NCBI GenBank assembly: GCA_009760885.1 | Contig: CM019697.1 | Span: 33,817,096 to 33,881,095, forward strand | Origin: Achatina immaculata | Lineage: Eukaryota > Mollusca > Gastropoda > Stylommatophora > Achatinidae | Direction: 5' to 3' | Length of the DNA stretch: 64,000 bases | Shown here: positions 1 through 10,530 of the stretch, piece by piece | Numbering within the stretch: the first letter of the stretch is position 1 | Layout: each line of letters opens with the position of its first letter | Notes under the pieces: model-generated | Databases searched by the model: none | The model's input: the letters and a program-made list of their open reading frames with translations, nothing else | What the model was told of the DNA's origin: nothing | Position numbers and translations under genes: made by a program

Positions 1-79
1 TTTATTTTCAGATTTTCAGACAAAAGTTAGTACAAAAATACGAAAATAAGCATCTTTGAAAATTTATTTATATAGCACT

Positions 80-197
80 CTCTCTCTCTCTCTCTCAACC
101 TTAAGTGCCCAGGGCACATGGGGCTTCCGCAAGGGCTTTCCACAAATGCCTGTCTTTCGCCTTTTTTTCTGCTCTTGCCCAGGTGAGCTTATTTTCG
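80..197 (-). mobile_element. RTE-type LINE 3' end, 118-bp insertion
   Basis: Read on the minus strand, the segment encodes the last residues of a LINE ORF (WARAEKKAKDRHLWKALAEA, then PCALGT and a stop) followed by a (GAGA)n tail that appears as CT repeats at 80-98. The same C-terminus occurs in the longer copy at 58330-58855. An 11-bp direct repeat, tatatagcact, at 69-79 and 198-208 brackets the segment as a target-site duplication, so this is a heavily 5'-truncated retroposition event. The endonuclease and reverse transcriptase are absent. Family membership rests on the shared C-terminal peptide. Confidence 0.75.
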
Positions 198-208
198 TAT
201 ATAGCACT

Positions 209-652
209 GACATGATACTTTGAGTGTTTATTGAGTAACCGGCTATTTGTTTATCTGGCCACGGGTCATGTCCCGCGGTGACTAGATGAGAGGAAAGAAA
301 CCAGTGAAGAAAGAATAAGTAAAACTACTACAGATACATAACTTACATTTAAGAATGCCGATAAGAGAGACGCAGTTGATGAGTACACTTCTGGCACTGG
401 AAAACTGACAGCTCAGGCACGGCTGTCTTAATAGCATTGTAGGCCCTGGACGAAGCAATGCATTTGGGCCCTTATCCATACTATCCATTATATAACCCAC
501 GCAAAGAAGAGGTACACTGACAATATTTGAATCGTGGGACCATGGCAACTGCCCGCCGAGCTCATGAGATTAGACGGCACAGAGCCCAGATTCTGCTGGA
601 AGATTGCAGTATATACAATGATGAAAGACACGTATGACCATCACAAATAACA
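209..652. other. Unassigned sequence
   Basis: No feature recognised. A short open frame on the minus strand at 282-548 has no recognisable domain and I do not treat it as a gene. Confidence 0.4.
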
Positions 653-740
653 GTCTAGTCCAGTGTTTCCCAGGATTGTCGGGCGGCGGCCCCCTTTCCT
701 CACCCCCAGCGCCACTGTACTACACGTACAATGACCTATT

Positions 741-760
741 TCTTCTTCTTCGTTCGCAGC
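741..760 (-). mobile_element. 20-bp LINE 3'-terminus micro-insertion
   Basis: On the minus strand these 20 bases read gctgcgaacgaagaagaaga, which matches the extreme 3' end of the I-clade LINE ending at 30017 (gcgaacgaagaagaag). They are flanked by an 11-bp direct repeat, aatgacctatt, at 730-740 and 761-771. The combination of 3'-end sequence, correct tail and TSD indicates a LINE insertion truncated to 20 bp. It lies inside the hAT-like remnant. Confidence 0.6.
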
Positions 761-1040
761 AATGACCTATTAAACTGGGATATGTATTAATTACATCACT
801 AACAAACTGCGGTCCAACCGTCCGTTTATGGCTGCCGCCGCTGTTCTCATCATTGCTTAGCAGCAGTCAACTATTCGGTGTTCAGTTTCGTTAAAGAAAC
901 GGTTCTAATTTTTATTTAACTTGTCACTGCGCATGTCATTTAGAAGCAGAAATTTCATTTCTAGCGGAGGTTTGTCAACATCACCTGTTGAATTGAAGAT
1001 TTAATCATTTTTATCGGGATCGATATATGGTATTTTCGGT

Positions 1041-1092
1041 TTTGTTGTTGTTGTTGCTGTTGTTGTTGTTGTTGTTGTAGTTGTTGTTGTGA
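1041..1092. repeat. (TTG)n microsatellite
   Basis: Tandem TTG triplets with occasional substitutions, directly visible. Confidence 0.9.
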
Positions 1093-1199
1093 TATTGACT
1101 AAAATATTTTCACACGACATTTCTTTTTTTTTTTTGTCAAAAAAGTTTATTCGTGGAATCTTCTTTCATTTACACGTACTGTTTATTATGATACTTTTA

Positions 1200-2460
1200 T
1201 ACGAGGGGTGATTGTTAAGTTCTCGGCATAAGATACAGATACTTGAAACACACTGGTGATATTAGGTGCATTTGTAGATCATGTTAATGTAAGATTAACA
1301 CCAAGTTTCAAGAAATTAACTGCAACTAATTGTTTTTTTGCAGGCTACTGAAGTAAGGGGTGGCAGAAATTGAGAAAATTCATAAAATTTCTCATCGAGC
1401 AGTCATTTGCTACCTCTGCATCAAGGGCTTATCATCTAAGGAGATCCATGAGGATATGGTCCAGACTCTAGGGGAGAGTGTCCCTTCTTATAGCATAGTG
1501 AAGAAATAGACAGCTCAGTTCAAACATGGAAGGGAGAGTCTGGAAGATGATCCCCGTCCAGGAAGACCAAGAACGGTAACAACCGATGAAACCACAGGCA
1601 GAATCCATGACATGATAATAGGAGATCGACCACTAACTGTGCGGTACATTGCTACTGACTTGGGCATCTCTCAGGAACGTGTTCATGCCATTATTCACAA
1701 TGATCATCAAATAACAAAGGTCTCTGCTCGATGGGTCCCGAAACTTCTTGGAGCTGATCACAAACGACAGCGTCTCAAAATGTCAAGAGACAATCTTGGC
1801 CATTTTTCTGCAGATTCTGAAAAGTTTCTTCAGCAATTTATGATTATGGACGAGACCTTGGTTCATCATTTTCAACCAGAAACCAAAGAACAGTCAAAGC
1901 AGTGGAAACGTCATGGATCCATCCTCCAAAGAAAGCAAGGGTGGTTCTGTCTGCAGGCAAAGTGATAGCTTCCATATTTTGGGATTCAGAAGGTGTGCTG
2001 AAGGTAGACTATCTTCAAAATGGCAGAACGATCACCGGGGCCTATTAATTTTGTGAGATAACTGCGGGTCAAACTGAAGGAAAAGCATCGAGGAAACTGA
2101 CGAGAGGACTCATCTTTCATCAAGACAATGCTTCAGTTCACAAGTCGGCGGTGGCAATGGCTGCCATTCATGAATGCGGCTTCCAGCTTCTTGAACATCC
2201 TCCTTATTCCCTGGATTTGGCCCCTCCTGATTATTACCTGTTTACCAAACTCAAAAAGGAGCACAGTGGTGGCAAATTTGCTTCAGATAATGACGTCACT
2301 CATGCTGTAGACTACTTTCTACTGGCAGAAGATGCTGACTTTTACAAAGAAGAGATCCGTATGCTCTAGGATCGCTGGACTCACTACATGAATTTGCAAA
2401 AAAGTTGTCCACAAATAATCCGTTGTACTTTATGCCCATAACTTATAAATCACGGCCGTA
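1200..2460 (+). mobile_element. Mariner (D34D) element
   Basis: The element begins TA-cgaggggtgattg and ends with an imperfect inverted copy (cacggccg-TA), with TA dinucleotides at 1200-1201 and 2459-2460 as expected for mariner targets. The terminal inverted repeats of about 30 bp match at most positions by eye (1202-1233 against 2428-2458). Length is about 1.26 kb, the normal size for mariner. The transposase inside is broken (see the pseudogene entry), so the copy is not autonomous. It is inserted in a hAT-like element. Confidence 0.85.
1360..2420 (+). pseudogene. Mariner transposase pseudogene
   Basis: A DDE transposase of the mariner family. The reading frame can be followed from codon 1360, where the expected ATG is GTG, through a helix-turn-helix region with GRESLEDDPRPGRP, the ARWVPKLL motif and the catalytic blocks. 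Catalytic Asp codons sit at 1849 (MDETL), 2124 (HQDNA) and 2229 (LAPPD). The second and third are separated by 34 residues, the D34D signature. Disruptions: TAG at 1507 where the family has Trp, a frameshift near 1920, TAA at 2046, another frameshift between 2050 and 2110, and TAG near 2367. Trp in MDETW is also replaced by Leu. All three Asp codons survive, but no intact protein can be made. Confidence 0.9.
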
Positions 2461-2910
2461 TATGATAATTTTATATATTATATATGATGATTTTATATAT
2501 GGTACTTTTATATATGATACTTATATATATGATTATTTTGAACATAGATTTGCGTTCTTATATTGACTTTTTCAACTGTACCCCACAAATGTCACAACAT
2601 AAACACCAAAATTAACAACATGAAGGGGTGCATTTATAACTCACGCAATGAATAATTTCTCAAAATGTTTAATGTGATGGACGAGTTTCATGTAGGCACA
2701 CAAGTTTCTCAATATCAGGTTGAAAAGTGCTAAAATGGGAGATATTATTGCCTTCCACTCCCGTCTTTTGCTCCATCTTCTCCCACTGCCTCCTTACTGC
2801 CACTTTTTCTTTCATTGCCCCACATCCTCTGTCCATTCCAATGGCAACTGGGGGGGGGGGTGTGGGTGGGTGGGGAGGGGACACGTTATTGCCCATTTTG
2901 TGAAACACTG
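2461..2910. other. Right part of hAT-like remnant
   Basis: AT-rich sequence after the mariner, then a G-rich run near 2850 and the hAT right terminus. A minus-strand open frame extends through here from the polypurine tract downstream; it is an artefact of that repeat. Confidence 0.4.
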
Positions 2911-2964
2911 GTCTAAGCTGTGAGGTCAGTGTATTCTTTGGGAATATCCAAACCGATGTTCGAG

Positions 2965-3365
2965 AAAAGACGAAGAAGAAGAAGAAGAGAAGAAGAAGAA
3001 GAAAAAGAAAGAAGAAGAAGAAGAAACGGAGAAGAGGAAAAAGAGGAAGAAGAAGAAAAAGACGAGAAGAAGAAGAAAGAAGAAGGAAGAAGAAGAAGCA
3101 GAAAAAGAAAAAGAAGAGAAGAAGAAGAAGAAAAAAGAAGAGAAGAAGAAAAAAAAGAAAGAAGAAGAAGAAACAGAGAAGAGGAAAAAAGAAGAAGGAG
3201 AAACAGAGAAGAGGAAAAAGAAGAAGAAGAAAAAGAAGAGAAGAAGAAGGAAGAAGAAGAAGAAAAAGAAAGAAAGAAAGAAGAAGAAGCAACGGAGAAG
3301 AGGAAGAAGAAGAAGAAAGAAAGAAGAAGAAGAAACGGAGAAGAGGAAGAAGAAGAAGAAGAAAC
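2965..3365. repeat. (GAA)n/(GGA)n polypurine tract
   Basis: About 400 bp of GAA, GAAA and GGA units. It gives long open frames on both strands (Lys/Glu/Arg-rich one way, Ser/Phe/Leu-rich the other) that are composition artefacts. Such mirror-rich purine tracts can form triplex (H-DNA), which is general knowledge and not shown here. Confidence 0.95.
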
Positions 3366-3924
3366 TCCCATTTTTTACAAAAAGTCAGCCGTTTCTGGAC
3401 ATACGATCATCGATTCTCGAAAACGAAATCCCAGCAGAGATAACGGATGTTAATATCATCGTAAATCGTGGCCTCATTGTAGACCTATTTTGTATGGCTG
3501 ATATCGCTAAGGTGGGACTGTGTTCTACGTCGAGTTCTGACCTTGTGTAAACATAGGATCGGCCCTCATATGCGATAAACAGAATCTAATTCGCTGTTGA
3601 TGAAGTCTGAGAAATGAGTTTCTCGCAGGATGAGCGCAGTGTTTCCATTGTTTGTTTAATTTGAGTGGGAAGGTGGGCGCAGTATGAGGCTTCGTAGATG
3701 GAACCGAAATCTTTTTTAATACATGGACAAGCTCTCTGACACATCCGCGTTCCAGCCATGAGCAGAAACACTCTGAGCTTCCTACGCCCCGGCGTCATGC
3801 TCGGCAGTGATAGAAGGAACCCGTTCTAACAAACTCGCTATTGGGAAACACTCTTTGTGTTTTAATTGTTTTAACTCTTTATGTTTCGGTTTTTTAATTC
3901 TTCATATTTAAATTTATAGTCTCC
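3366..3924. other. Unassigned sequence
   Basis: A small minus-strand open frame at 3586-3798 has no recognisable domain. No repeat or element boundary was found. Confidence 0.35.
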
Positions 3925-4095
3925 CCCACGACTTTCTCAAAAACAGAATTTTCTTCAACAAAACCCACGACTTTCTCAAAAACAGAATTTTCTTCAACAA
4001 AACCCACGACTTTCTCAAAAACAGAGTTTTCTTCAACAAAACCCACGACTTTCTCAAAAACAGAGTTTTCTTCAACAAAACCCACGACTTTCTCA
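3925..4095 (-). repeat. 39-bp minisatellite, 13-codon period
   Basis: Four full 39-bp units start at 3925, 3964, 4003 and 4042, with a partial fifth at 4081. Because 39 is divisible by 3, the minus strand keeps an open frame (3894-4121, 75 codons) with a 13-residue repeat, EKVVGFVEENSVF. Differences between units are few: aatttt/agtttt alternates in pairs. A second minus frame is also open, which argues against selection for coding. No known protein family is recognised. Confidence 0.85.
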
Positions 4096-4262
4096 GTGGC
4101 AAACGTTTGTAACTCTACCATCTCAGAAATCTCGTGGGGTATGACTCAAAGGTGGCGCACTCTTTTAAGAAGCTATTTTATTCGATCTACTCTGTATCTG
4201 AAAGCAAGCCATCATAACCAGTTTCCCGTGTGACTTGATGCTCGTTCTTCTTTTTAATGATT

Positions 4263-4674
4263 ATCATTACTCTCTCTATCTCTTTCTTTCTCTCTCTCTC
4301 TCTCTCGTTCTTTCTTTCTTTCTCTCTCTCTTTCTTTCTTCCTCTCTCTCTCTTTCTTTCTTTCTCTCTCTCTCTTTCTTTCTCTCTCTCTCTCTCTCTA
4401 TTTCCTTCTCTCTCTCTCTTTCTTTCTCTTTCTCTCTCTATTTCTTTCTCTCTCTCTCTTCCTTTCTCTCTCTCTTTCTTTCTCTCTCTCTTTCTTTCTC
4501 TCTCTCTCTCTTTCTTTCTCTATCTCTCTCTTTCTTTCTCTCTCTCTCTCTTTCTCTCTCTCTCTTTCTCTCTCTCTCTTTCTTTCTCTCTCTTTCTTTC
4601 TCTCTCTCTCTTTCTTTCTCTCTCTCTTTCTTTCTCTCTCTCTCTCTCTCTCTTTCTTTCTCTCTCTCTCTCTT

Positions 4675-4712
<38 letters not shown>
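4263..4712. repeat. (CT)n/(CTTT)n polypyrimidine tract
   Basis: About 450 bp of CT and TTTC units, ending exactly where the left arm of the Penelope-like inverted repeat begins. All open frames across it are composition artefacts. Confidence 0.95.
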
Positions 4713-4717
<5 letters not shown>

Positions 4718-4870
4718 AAATAATCTACTAGAATGTAAAAAAGTAGATAGAGGAGTATGGTGCAGTTTAACAGGGTGGCAGAGGGAGTGAGTAAAGTGAG
4801 AAAAGTGAGAAAAAACGAATAGAAAGTATGAAAGTGAGATGAGAATGTATACATGAAAAACATACAACAT

Positions 4871-4900
4871 CCGATATTTCGGCGTGAGCCTTTTCCGATG
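4871..4900 (-). ncRNA. Hammerhead-like hairpin in PLE left arm (degenerate)
   Basis: The minus strand reads aaggctcacgccgaaatatc: a GGC-TCAC-GCC hairpin followed by GAAA. In a hammerhead ribozyme, CUGANGA precedes helix II and GAAA follows it. Here the upstream box is tcggaaa, so the catalytic core is lost. Confidence 0.35.
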
Positions 4901-5324
4901 ATTACACACACAAACAAGACAAAACATATAAGTAAACGAAAAACTTATCTTAATGAGGCATCCTCCAAAAGTAGGAAACACAGAAATGCGTGTCCACTAG
5001 ACGATGCATAGAGACCACGCGGGACCACACAAAGCATACGCCGATAGAGCCAATCGTAAATAAGAGGGGAGAGAGGGATGGAAGCAGGGAGAAGGGCAAT
5101 ATACACATCATAGCCGCTAGAAAAGCATTTGTCAGGGGGGGGATAGGAAGAGGAGAATGAAGAACATAAACACCTGCAGGGAGAAAATGTGAAACTGATT
5201 AATAGGACAAGACCCTATATACCTATAGGCCGCCAGAGAAGAAGAGAAAGCGGCGATAGGGAAGGGGAGCTAGGAGAAAGAAACAAGAAAATAGAGTAAA
5301 AAAAAGGGTGAAATATTAAAAAAG

Positions 5325-6060
5325 TTAAAGCAAGCTGAAGGCATTGTTAATTCCAGCTGGGTGGAGACAGCCAGCCTGGAAAATAAGGCGCTCTTCTAGA
5401 ACCCCCCGAAATCGTACATCAGCAGAACAAGAGCGGATTGTATTAACAGAAATGGCTTGTTTTCCCCTGTGGTTGCTAAGGCAGACATTTATAACCACAG
5501 GTGTCCAGGCCCTCTTAGAAATATCGTTAAGGTGTTGCCGAAAACGATCTCCTAAGCGTAAAACGGTCTCTCGTGAGTACTTCATACCACAACGTTTGCA
5601 CATAATAGCATAAAATTCATTGCATGAAGTGCAGGTGAAACCCTCCCGAACTGATAACGTGGACTCAGGGAAGAACAAACGGGCAAGTGTTGCGTCTAGG
5701 GCGTCCGCAACGTCTGGTACCATAAAAAGTGTCATCTGTCTTGAGGCGACTTGGAACTAAAAGGTCCCTGAGTTTCTTATCCCGTCTGTAGGCCACCAAT
5801 GGTGGTGGTGGTGGGGGGGGGGGTCCCCAAAAAGTTCACGTGTATCAGGCTCGGTCTGGATGAGATAGAGATGGCGAAACAGTATGTTTTTAACTGCCAA
5901 GCTATGAGGGTGGTACGTGAATACCAGTTTAATTCTGTCCGAGCTACGGTGCGATTTAGGAGTGAGTCTTGTTGCCGCGATATATGGCTGATGCGGTTCC
6001 AAGATGACGAGAGAACATGTTCTGGATGGCCGCGTTGACGGAAGAAATCTAGCATTTTAT
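5325..6060 (-). pseudogene. PLE ORF C-terminus with GIY-YIG-like endonuclease
   Basis: Reading minus from about 6060, the frame gives FFRQRGHPEHVL, then TYHPHSLAVKNILFRHLYLI and DPDTRELFGDPP, which resembles the RT-thumb to linker region of animal PLEs. After a frameshift near 5760-5810, at a (GGT)n/G run, it continues (5325-5735, 136 codons) with FTCTSCNEFYAIMCKRCGMK, then RLGDRFRQHLNDI and a C-terminal RLIFQAG block. The CxxC pair, the Y-x10-R-x(n)-RF-x-H spacing and the closing GIN-FSLL motif match the C-terminal endonuclease domain of PLEs. The usual GET triad reads RET here. The copy is broken and 5' incomplete. Confidence 0.7.
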
Positions 6061-6660
6061 GGCCTTGATCATGGAAATCAACATCTTCAGTCCAATATAA
6101 ACCTACAGACTCTCACAGCTATCTCTTGTACTCTACCTCCCATCCCAGATCGTGTAAGGACTCTATTCCTGTTTCCCAGCTTCTTTGGTTGCGACGTTTG
6201 TGTACTGAAGATGTTGATTTCCAACTATTTTTTTTTTTTTACTCTGCTTTCTTGTTTCTTTCTCCTAGCTCCCCTTCCCTATCGCCACCTTCTCTTCTTC
6301 TCTGGCGGCCTACAGGTGTATAGGGTCTTGTCCTCTTCACCAGTTTCACATTTCTCACTACAGGTGTTTATGTTCTTCATTCATTATCTCTCCGCTTACC
6401 CCCCCCCCCCCCCCGAGACCTGTTTTTTTAGTGGCTAGGATGTGTCTATTGTTCTTCCCCCTTCCGCCATCTGTTTCCCTCTGTCTCTCTCAGCCTCTTC
6501 TTTACGATTGGCTCTATCGGCTTATGCTTTGTGTGGCCCCGCGTGGTCTCTATGCCTCGTCTAGTGGACATGCATTTCTGTGTTTTCTACTTTTGGAGGA
6601 TGTCACATAAAGATACGTTTTTCATTTAGTTTTCGTTTTTGTCTTGTTTGTGTGTGTAAT

Positions 6661-6690
6661 CCTCGAAAAAGGCTCACGCCGAAATATCGG
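6661..6690 (+). ncRNA. Hammerhead-like hairpin in PLE right arm (degenerate)
   Basis: Reads cctcgaaaaaggctcacgcc followed by gaaatatc: the inverted partner of 4871-4900. Helix II and GAAA are kept; the CUGANGA box reads ctcgaaa. Confidence 0.35.
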
Positions 6691-6865
6691 ATGTTGTATG
6701 TTTTTCATGTATACATTCTCATCTCACTCTCATACTTTCTATTCGTTTTTTCTCACTTTACTCATTCCCTCTGCCACCTTGTAAAACTACACCATACACC
6801 TCTGTCTACCTTTATAATTGAACCAGTTTTACTCCAGTCGTCATCCCTTTTATCTGCAAGAATGT

Positions 6866-7927
6866 AAGTAGACGGCTCACACTGCCAACAGTAACACAAA
6901 ATTCCTTCACCTCTGGTGCTTTATCTTCTGAATTTATGCAATCGCAACATTCAATGCTGTCTACTAAGTATCACTCTTAACATTCACATTTCTATCACCT
7001 CTATTATTCACATTTTTCGACTACTTTTTCCTGCATTGCTGGAAACACAGTGAATGACTCTCACCCGTAGCTACAGAGTCTCTCAGAGACTCAGCCACGT
7101 ACGTACGTACACTGACGCTCACGCATAATCATCCAGTGCTAATGTTTCTCACTTTTTTTTTTACCTGAAGATTCCAGGTCAGCCTGGAAGTACGTGTGCA
7201 CAGCTATCATTAAGTGTGACCTTTCTTTCGTCGAGTTCAACCTTTGCCAACAATAGAACCCAACTATTTTACTATAACCCGAATAATCTATGTCTCTACG
7301 GGATTGTTGCAAGAAAGACTAGAATATACACTACAGGAATTTGCTTAATAGAAACTAAACACTTGAAATCTTATGGACAACAAAACCAAGGGAGAGCGTG
7401 GTATTTTTGTACCATTTAGTAGTAAATACAAAGAAGGAAGAGAACGAGAAACACAACAGAATAAATTTGGTGAAATGAAGGAATAAAGAAAAGACTTGAC
7501 AAGGAAGGAATGAAAGAAAGAATAATGAAAAAAAGAGTGGAGCTCTGAAGACGGAAGCAAAGAAGGAAATGAAACATAAACAAATAAAATAAAAATGATA
7601 AAAATGAAAAATAAAAGAATGATGGAAAGCTGAGTGAGAGATCAAATAAAGTATTAAAAAATGAAACATATTAAACTTCCTCACAAAGTTGTAACACTTT
7701 AAAGCCAATGAAAACAATGGCTGCAAGCCCGTAACAACTTTCTGATGTTAGTTTTAAAAACGCCACTTTCAAACTGAATTCTTTAGCTTCCGTTCTTACT
7801 GTTTCAGATAAACTCCAGAAATTGTAAGGATCCTAAACTCACTAGCTCAGGGGCACAGTCATGGTTATATTTCTTTTGTCTTTGAAGCCTTTACGACTTC
7901 AGAGTATATCCTATAGCTGCACCTTTT
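6866..7927. other. Unassigned sequence
   Basis: AT-rich DNA with purine-rich stretches (7400-7660) that give low-complexity open frames on the minus strand. No domain or element boundary recognised. Confidence 0.4.
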
Positions 7928-8745
7928 CTACAGCCCGAACCCAACTTTGGCCTGTAGAGACCTGTACTATGGCCTGTAAAGGCCTGCACTATGGCCTGTA
8001 GGGACCTGCAATGTTGCCGGTAATGGAGACCTGAATTGTGGCCTGTAATAGAGACCTGCACTATAGCCTGTAGAGACCTGCACTATGGCCTGTAAAGACC
8101 TGCACTATGGCCTGTAGGGACCTGCAGTGTTGTCGGTAATAGAGACCTGAACTGTGGCCGGTAATAGAGACCTGCACTATAGCCTGTAGAGACCTGCACT
8201 ATAGCCTGTAGAGACCTGCACTATGGCCTATAGAGACCTGCACTATATCCTGTAGAGACCTAGAATGTGGCCTGTAATAGAGAAATGCACTGTGGCCTGT
8301 AATAGAGACCTGCACTATGGGCTGTAATAGATACCTGCACTGTGGCCTGTAATAGAGACTTGCACTGTGGCCAGTAGAGACCTGCTCTATGACCTGTAAT
8401 AAAGACCTGCACTGTGCCTTTACAAACCTACACTGTGGCCTGTAAAAGAGACCTGCACTGTGGCCTGTAGATACCTGCAATGTGGCCTGTATTACAGATC
8501 TACCTGTACTATGGCCTGTAGAGACCTGCACTGTGGCCTGTAGAGACCTACACTGTGGCCCGTATTACAGACCTACCTGTACTATGGCCTGTAGAGACCT
8601 GCATTGTGGCCTGTAGAGACTTGTAATGGTCTGTATTACAGACCTGCAATATGGCTTGTAGAGACCTGTAGTGTGGCCTGTAGAGACCTGCACTGTAGCT
8701 TGTATTACAGACCTTCACTATGGCCTGTAGAGACCTGCATTGACA
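7928..8745. repeat. ~22-bp minisatellite (gcctgtagagacctgcacta)
   Basis: About 35 imperfect units of 22 bp, with longer variants carrying an extra aata before gagacc. Units differ at the tg/at positions after cact. A 110-codon minus frame at 8199-8531 follows the repeat and is not a gene. Confidence 0.9.
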
Positions 8746-10004
8746 GATAAACTATGGGACGCAAAGCGTGACCTCATGAAGAAGATAATTTATCCGGACA
8801 TTAAATATGGACGTATGAAGCTAGAAGCAAATACCTTTCTCTCAAAGATCTCTTCACCTATTAAAGTTTCCATATGATTTCCTTCTCAGATTCTCCGAGA
8901 AACTCTTACATATGTTCCTGGGATTTCTCCATCAAATGTTCACTTTCATTTCTAAAATGTTATACATAATTCTCCTTCAAAATCTCTGATTTAACTCACT
9001 GTCCGAACACCCTCTCAATTTACGTACTGTCTGAGAATCCTTTAACTTTAATCTCTGTCTGGGAATTCTCTAATTTTATTCTCGTATGAGAATCTTCTAG
9101 TTTTTCTTCCTGTATGAGAATCATTATATTTAAGTTCTGAAAGTTAAAAAAAAAACACTTTCCCTGTTTCCTAAATTTGTTATGCCTATATGAATCTTTG
9201 TAACTTCTTTAAAAAATTCCCTAGACTTCGCTGTAAATTTATTCCACAACTAATGAGTGTTTTCTCCTAAACTTGTTACTACCGTAAACTTGATTTTTTT
9301 TTTACCCCGGTCTGTGTAAAGTTTACGTTGTTTTTATTGTCAAACGTGGTAAGTTTTCAACCTGTTTACCCACCCAGCTCCTTATGTTGTTTACCTCCCC
9401 TCCTTGTGCTGTTTAACTCCCCTCGTTGTGTTAACTCCCCTCCTTGTGCTGTTTAACTCCCCTTCTTGTGTTGTTTAAATCCCCTACTTATGTTTACGAC
9501 TTCATGAATTCTTTTCTTCTTCTTTTTTTTTTCCCCCTCCCTTGAGTACTCGCTCTTTCTCCTTAATCAACCCCTCCCCATCCGTCTCCACTAAAGAAAA
9601 AAAAAGAATATACACTGCTGAGCCTAACAGTGGGATCCGTGCCAAAGTAGGAGAGCATGATTCATCCAGAGGTGGCAGACACTGGTTGTCTGAACATAGT
9701 GCACGTTCCCACACCAGTCTAAATACATTTTTACCTTCCATCTACCTGTTGGCTCTAAACAAAATTACTTAAGCCTATAGCTCCCCCCTCCTCCATACAC
9801 ACAATTCCTGGAAAAAAAAATCAGTTAGCCTATATATTCTAGCCTGTAACGTAGTCATAAAAAATGTTGATTTCTGTTCTTGGGTGTCAGGAAGTACTTG
9901 TTTTACTAGATCCGTTTGGATGTAAAAGAAATCCACTGAAAGAGCTGATTTTAAAAGAGCAACGTAGTGGCTGTTAACAGGTCTTCTGGTGGTTCACTGA
10001 CGAT
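8746..10004. other. Mostly unassigned; short CTCCCC repeat
   Basis: At 9361-9485 a 25-30 bp motif (cctccttgtgctgtttaact) recurs four or five times. Elsewhere sequence is AT-rich, with a loose repeat of ctgtctgagaatcc at 9000-9130. No gene recognised. Confidence 0.4.
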
Positions 10005-10530
10005 ATTGAGAATCTTGTGGTGTTTTGTTATCTGTATACTGAGAGTCTTGTGGTGTTTTGTTATCTGTATATTGAGAGCCTTGTGATGTTTTGTTATATG
10101 TATACTAAGAGTCTTGTGATGTTTTGTTATCTGTATGTTGAGAGTCTTGTGATGTTTTGTTTATCTGTATGTTGAGAATCTTGTGATGTTTTGTTATTTG
10201 TATGTTGAGAGTCTTCTGATGTTTTGTTATTTGTATGTTGTGAGTCTTGTGGCGTTGTGCTATCTATATATTGAAAGCCTTAAGGGTTTTGTTATCTGTA
10301 TACTGAGAGTCTTGTGGTGTTTTGTTATCTGTATATTGAGAGCCTTGTGATGTTTTGTTATATGTATACTGAGAGTCTTGTGATGTTTTGTTATCTGTAT
10401 GTTGAGAATCTTGTGATGTTTTGTTATTTGTATGTTGAGAGTCTTCTGATGTTTTGTTATTTGTATGTTGAGAGTCTTGTGGCGTTGTGCTATCTATATA
10501 TTGAAAGCCTTAAGGTGTTTTGTTATCTGT
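10005..10530. repeat. 33-bp minisatellite with duplicated block
   Basis: The unit is about 33 bp, cttgtgatgttttgttatct followed by gtatgttgagagt. Two blocks, about 10020-10290 and 10295-10525, carry the same order of variant units, each ending in the atypical ggcgttgtgctatctatata unit. The array therefore grew by block duplication as well as single-unit slippage. The plus-strand frame at 10314-10727 follows the 11-codon period. Confidence 0.85.

Larger units (their letters stand above)
661..2910. mobile_element. hAT-like element remnant hosting a mariner
   Basis: The left end starts cagtgtttccca and the right end finishes tgaaacactg, giving short terminal inverted repeats of the CAGTG-TTC type common in hAT transposons. 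The flanking 8-mers gtctagtc (653-660) and gtctaagc (2911-2918) agree at 6 of 8 positions, as expected for an aged 8-bp hAT target duplication. About 1 kb remains outside the mariner at 1200-2460; I recognise no transposase in it. It is either a non-autonomous hAT or a decayed copy. Confidence 0.45.
4713..6865 (-). mobile_element. Penelope-like element with inverted terminal repeats
   Basis: The left arm (about 4736-5310) and right arm (about 6235-6850) are reverse complements with most positions matching by eye; for example 4974-5060 pairs with 6500-6590, and 5230-5285 with 6255-6310. Between them the minus strand carries the C-terminal part of a PLE ORF. Inverted terminal repeats are a known arrangement for PLEs, whose terminal repeats can be direct or inverted. 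A short 20-bp inverted match (6065-6085 with 6199-6220) lies at the inner edge of the right arm. The reverse transcriptase core is missing. Each arm contains a hammerhead-like motif (4871-4900 minus, 6661-6690 plus). Shorter related copies are at 42168-42305, 55502-55770 and 60432-61280. Confidence 0.7.

Noticed and set aside
2669..3453. Long Lys/Glu-rich and Ser/Phe-rich ORFs
   Set aside because: They follow a polypurine tract in every frame on both strands; composition artefact. The same applies at 4235-4981 and 52877-53671.
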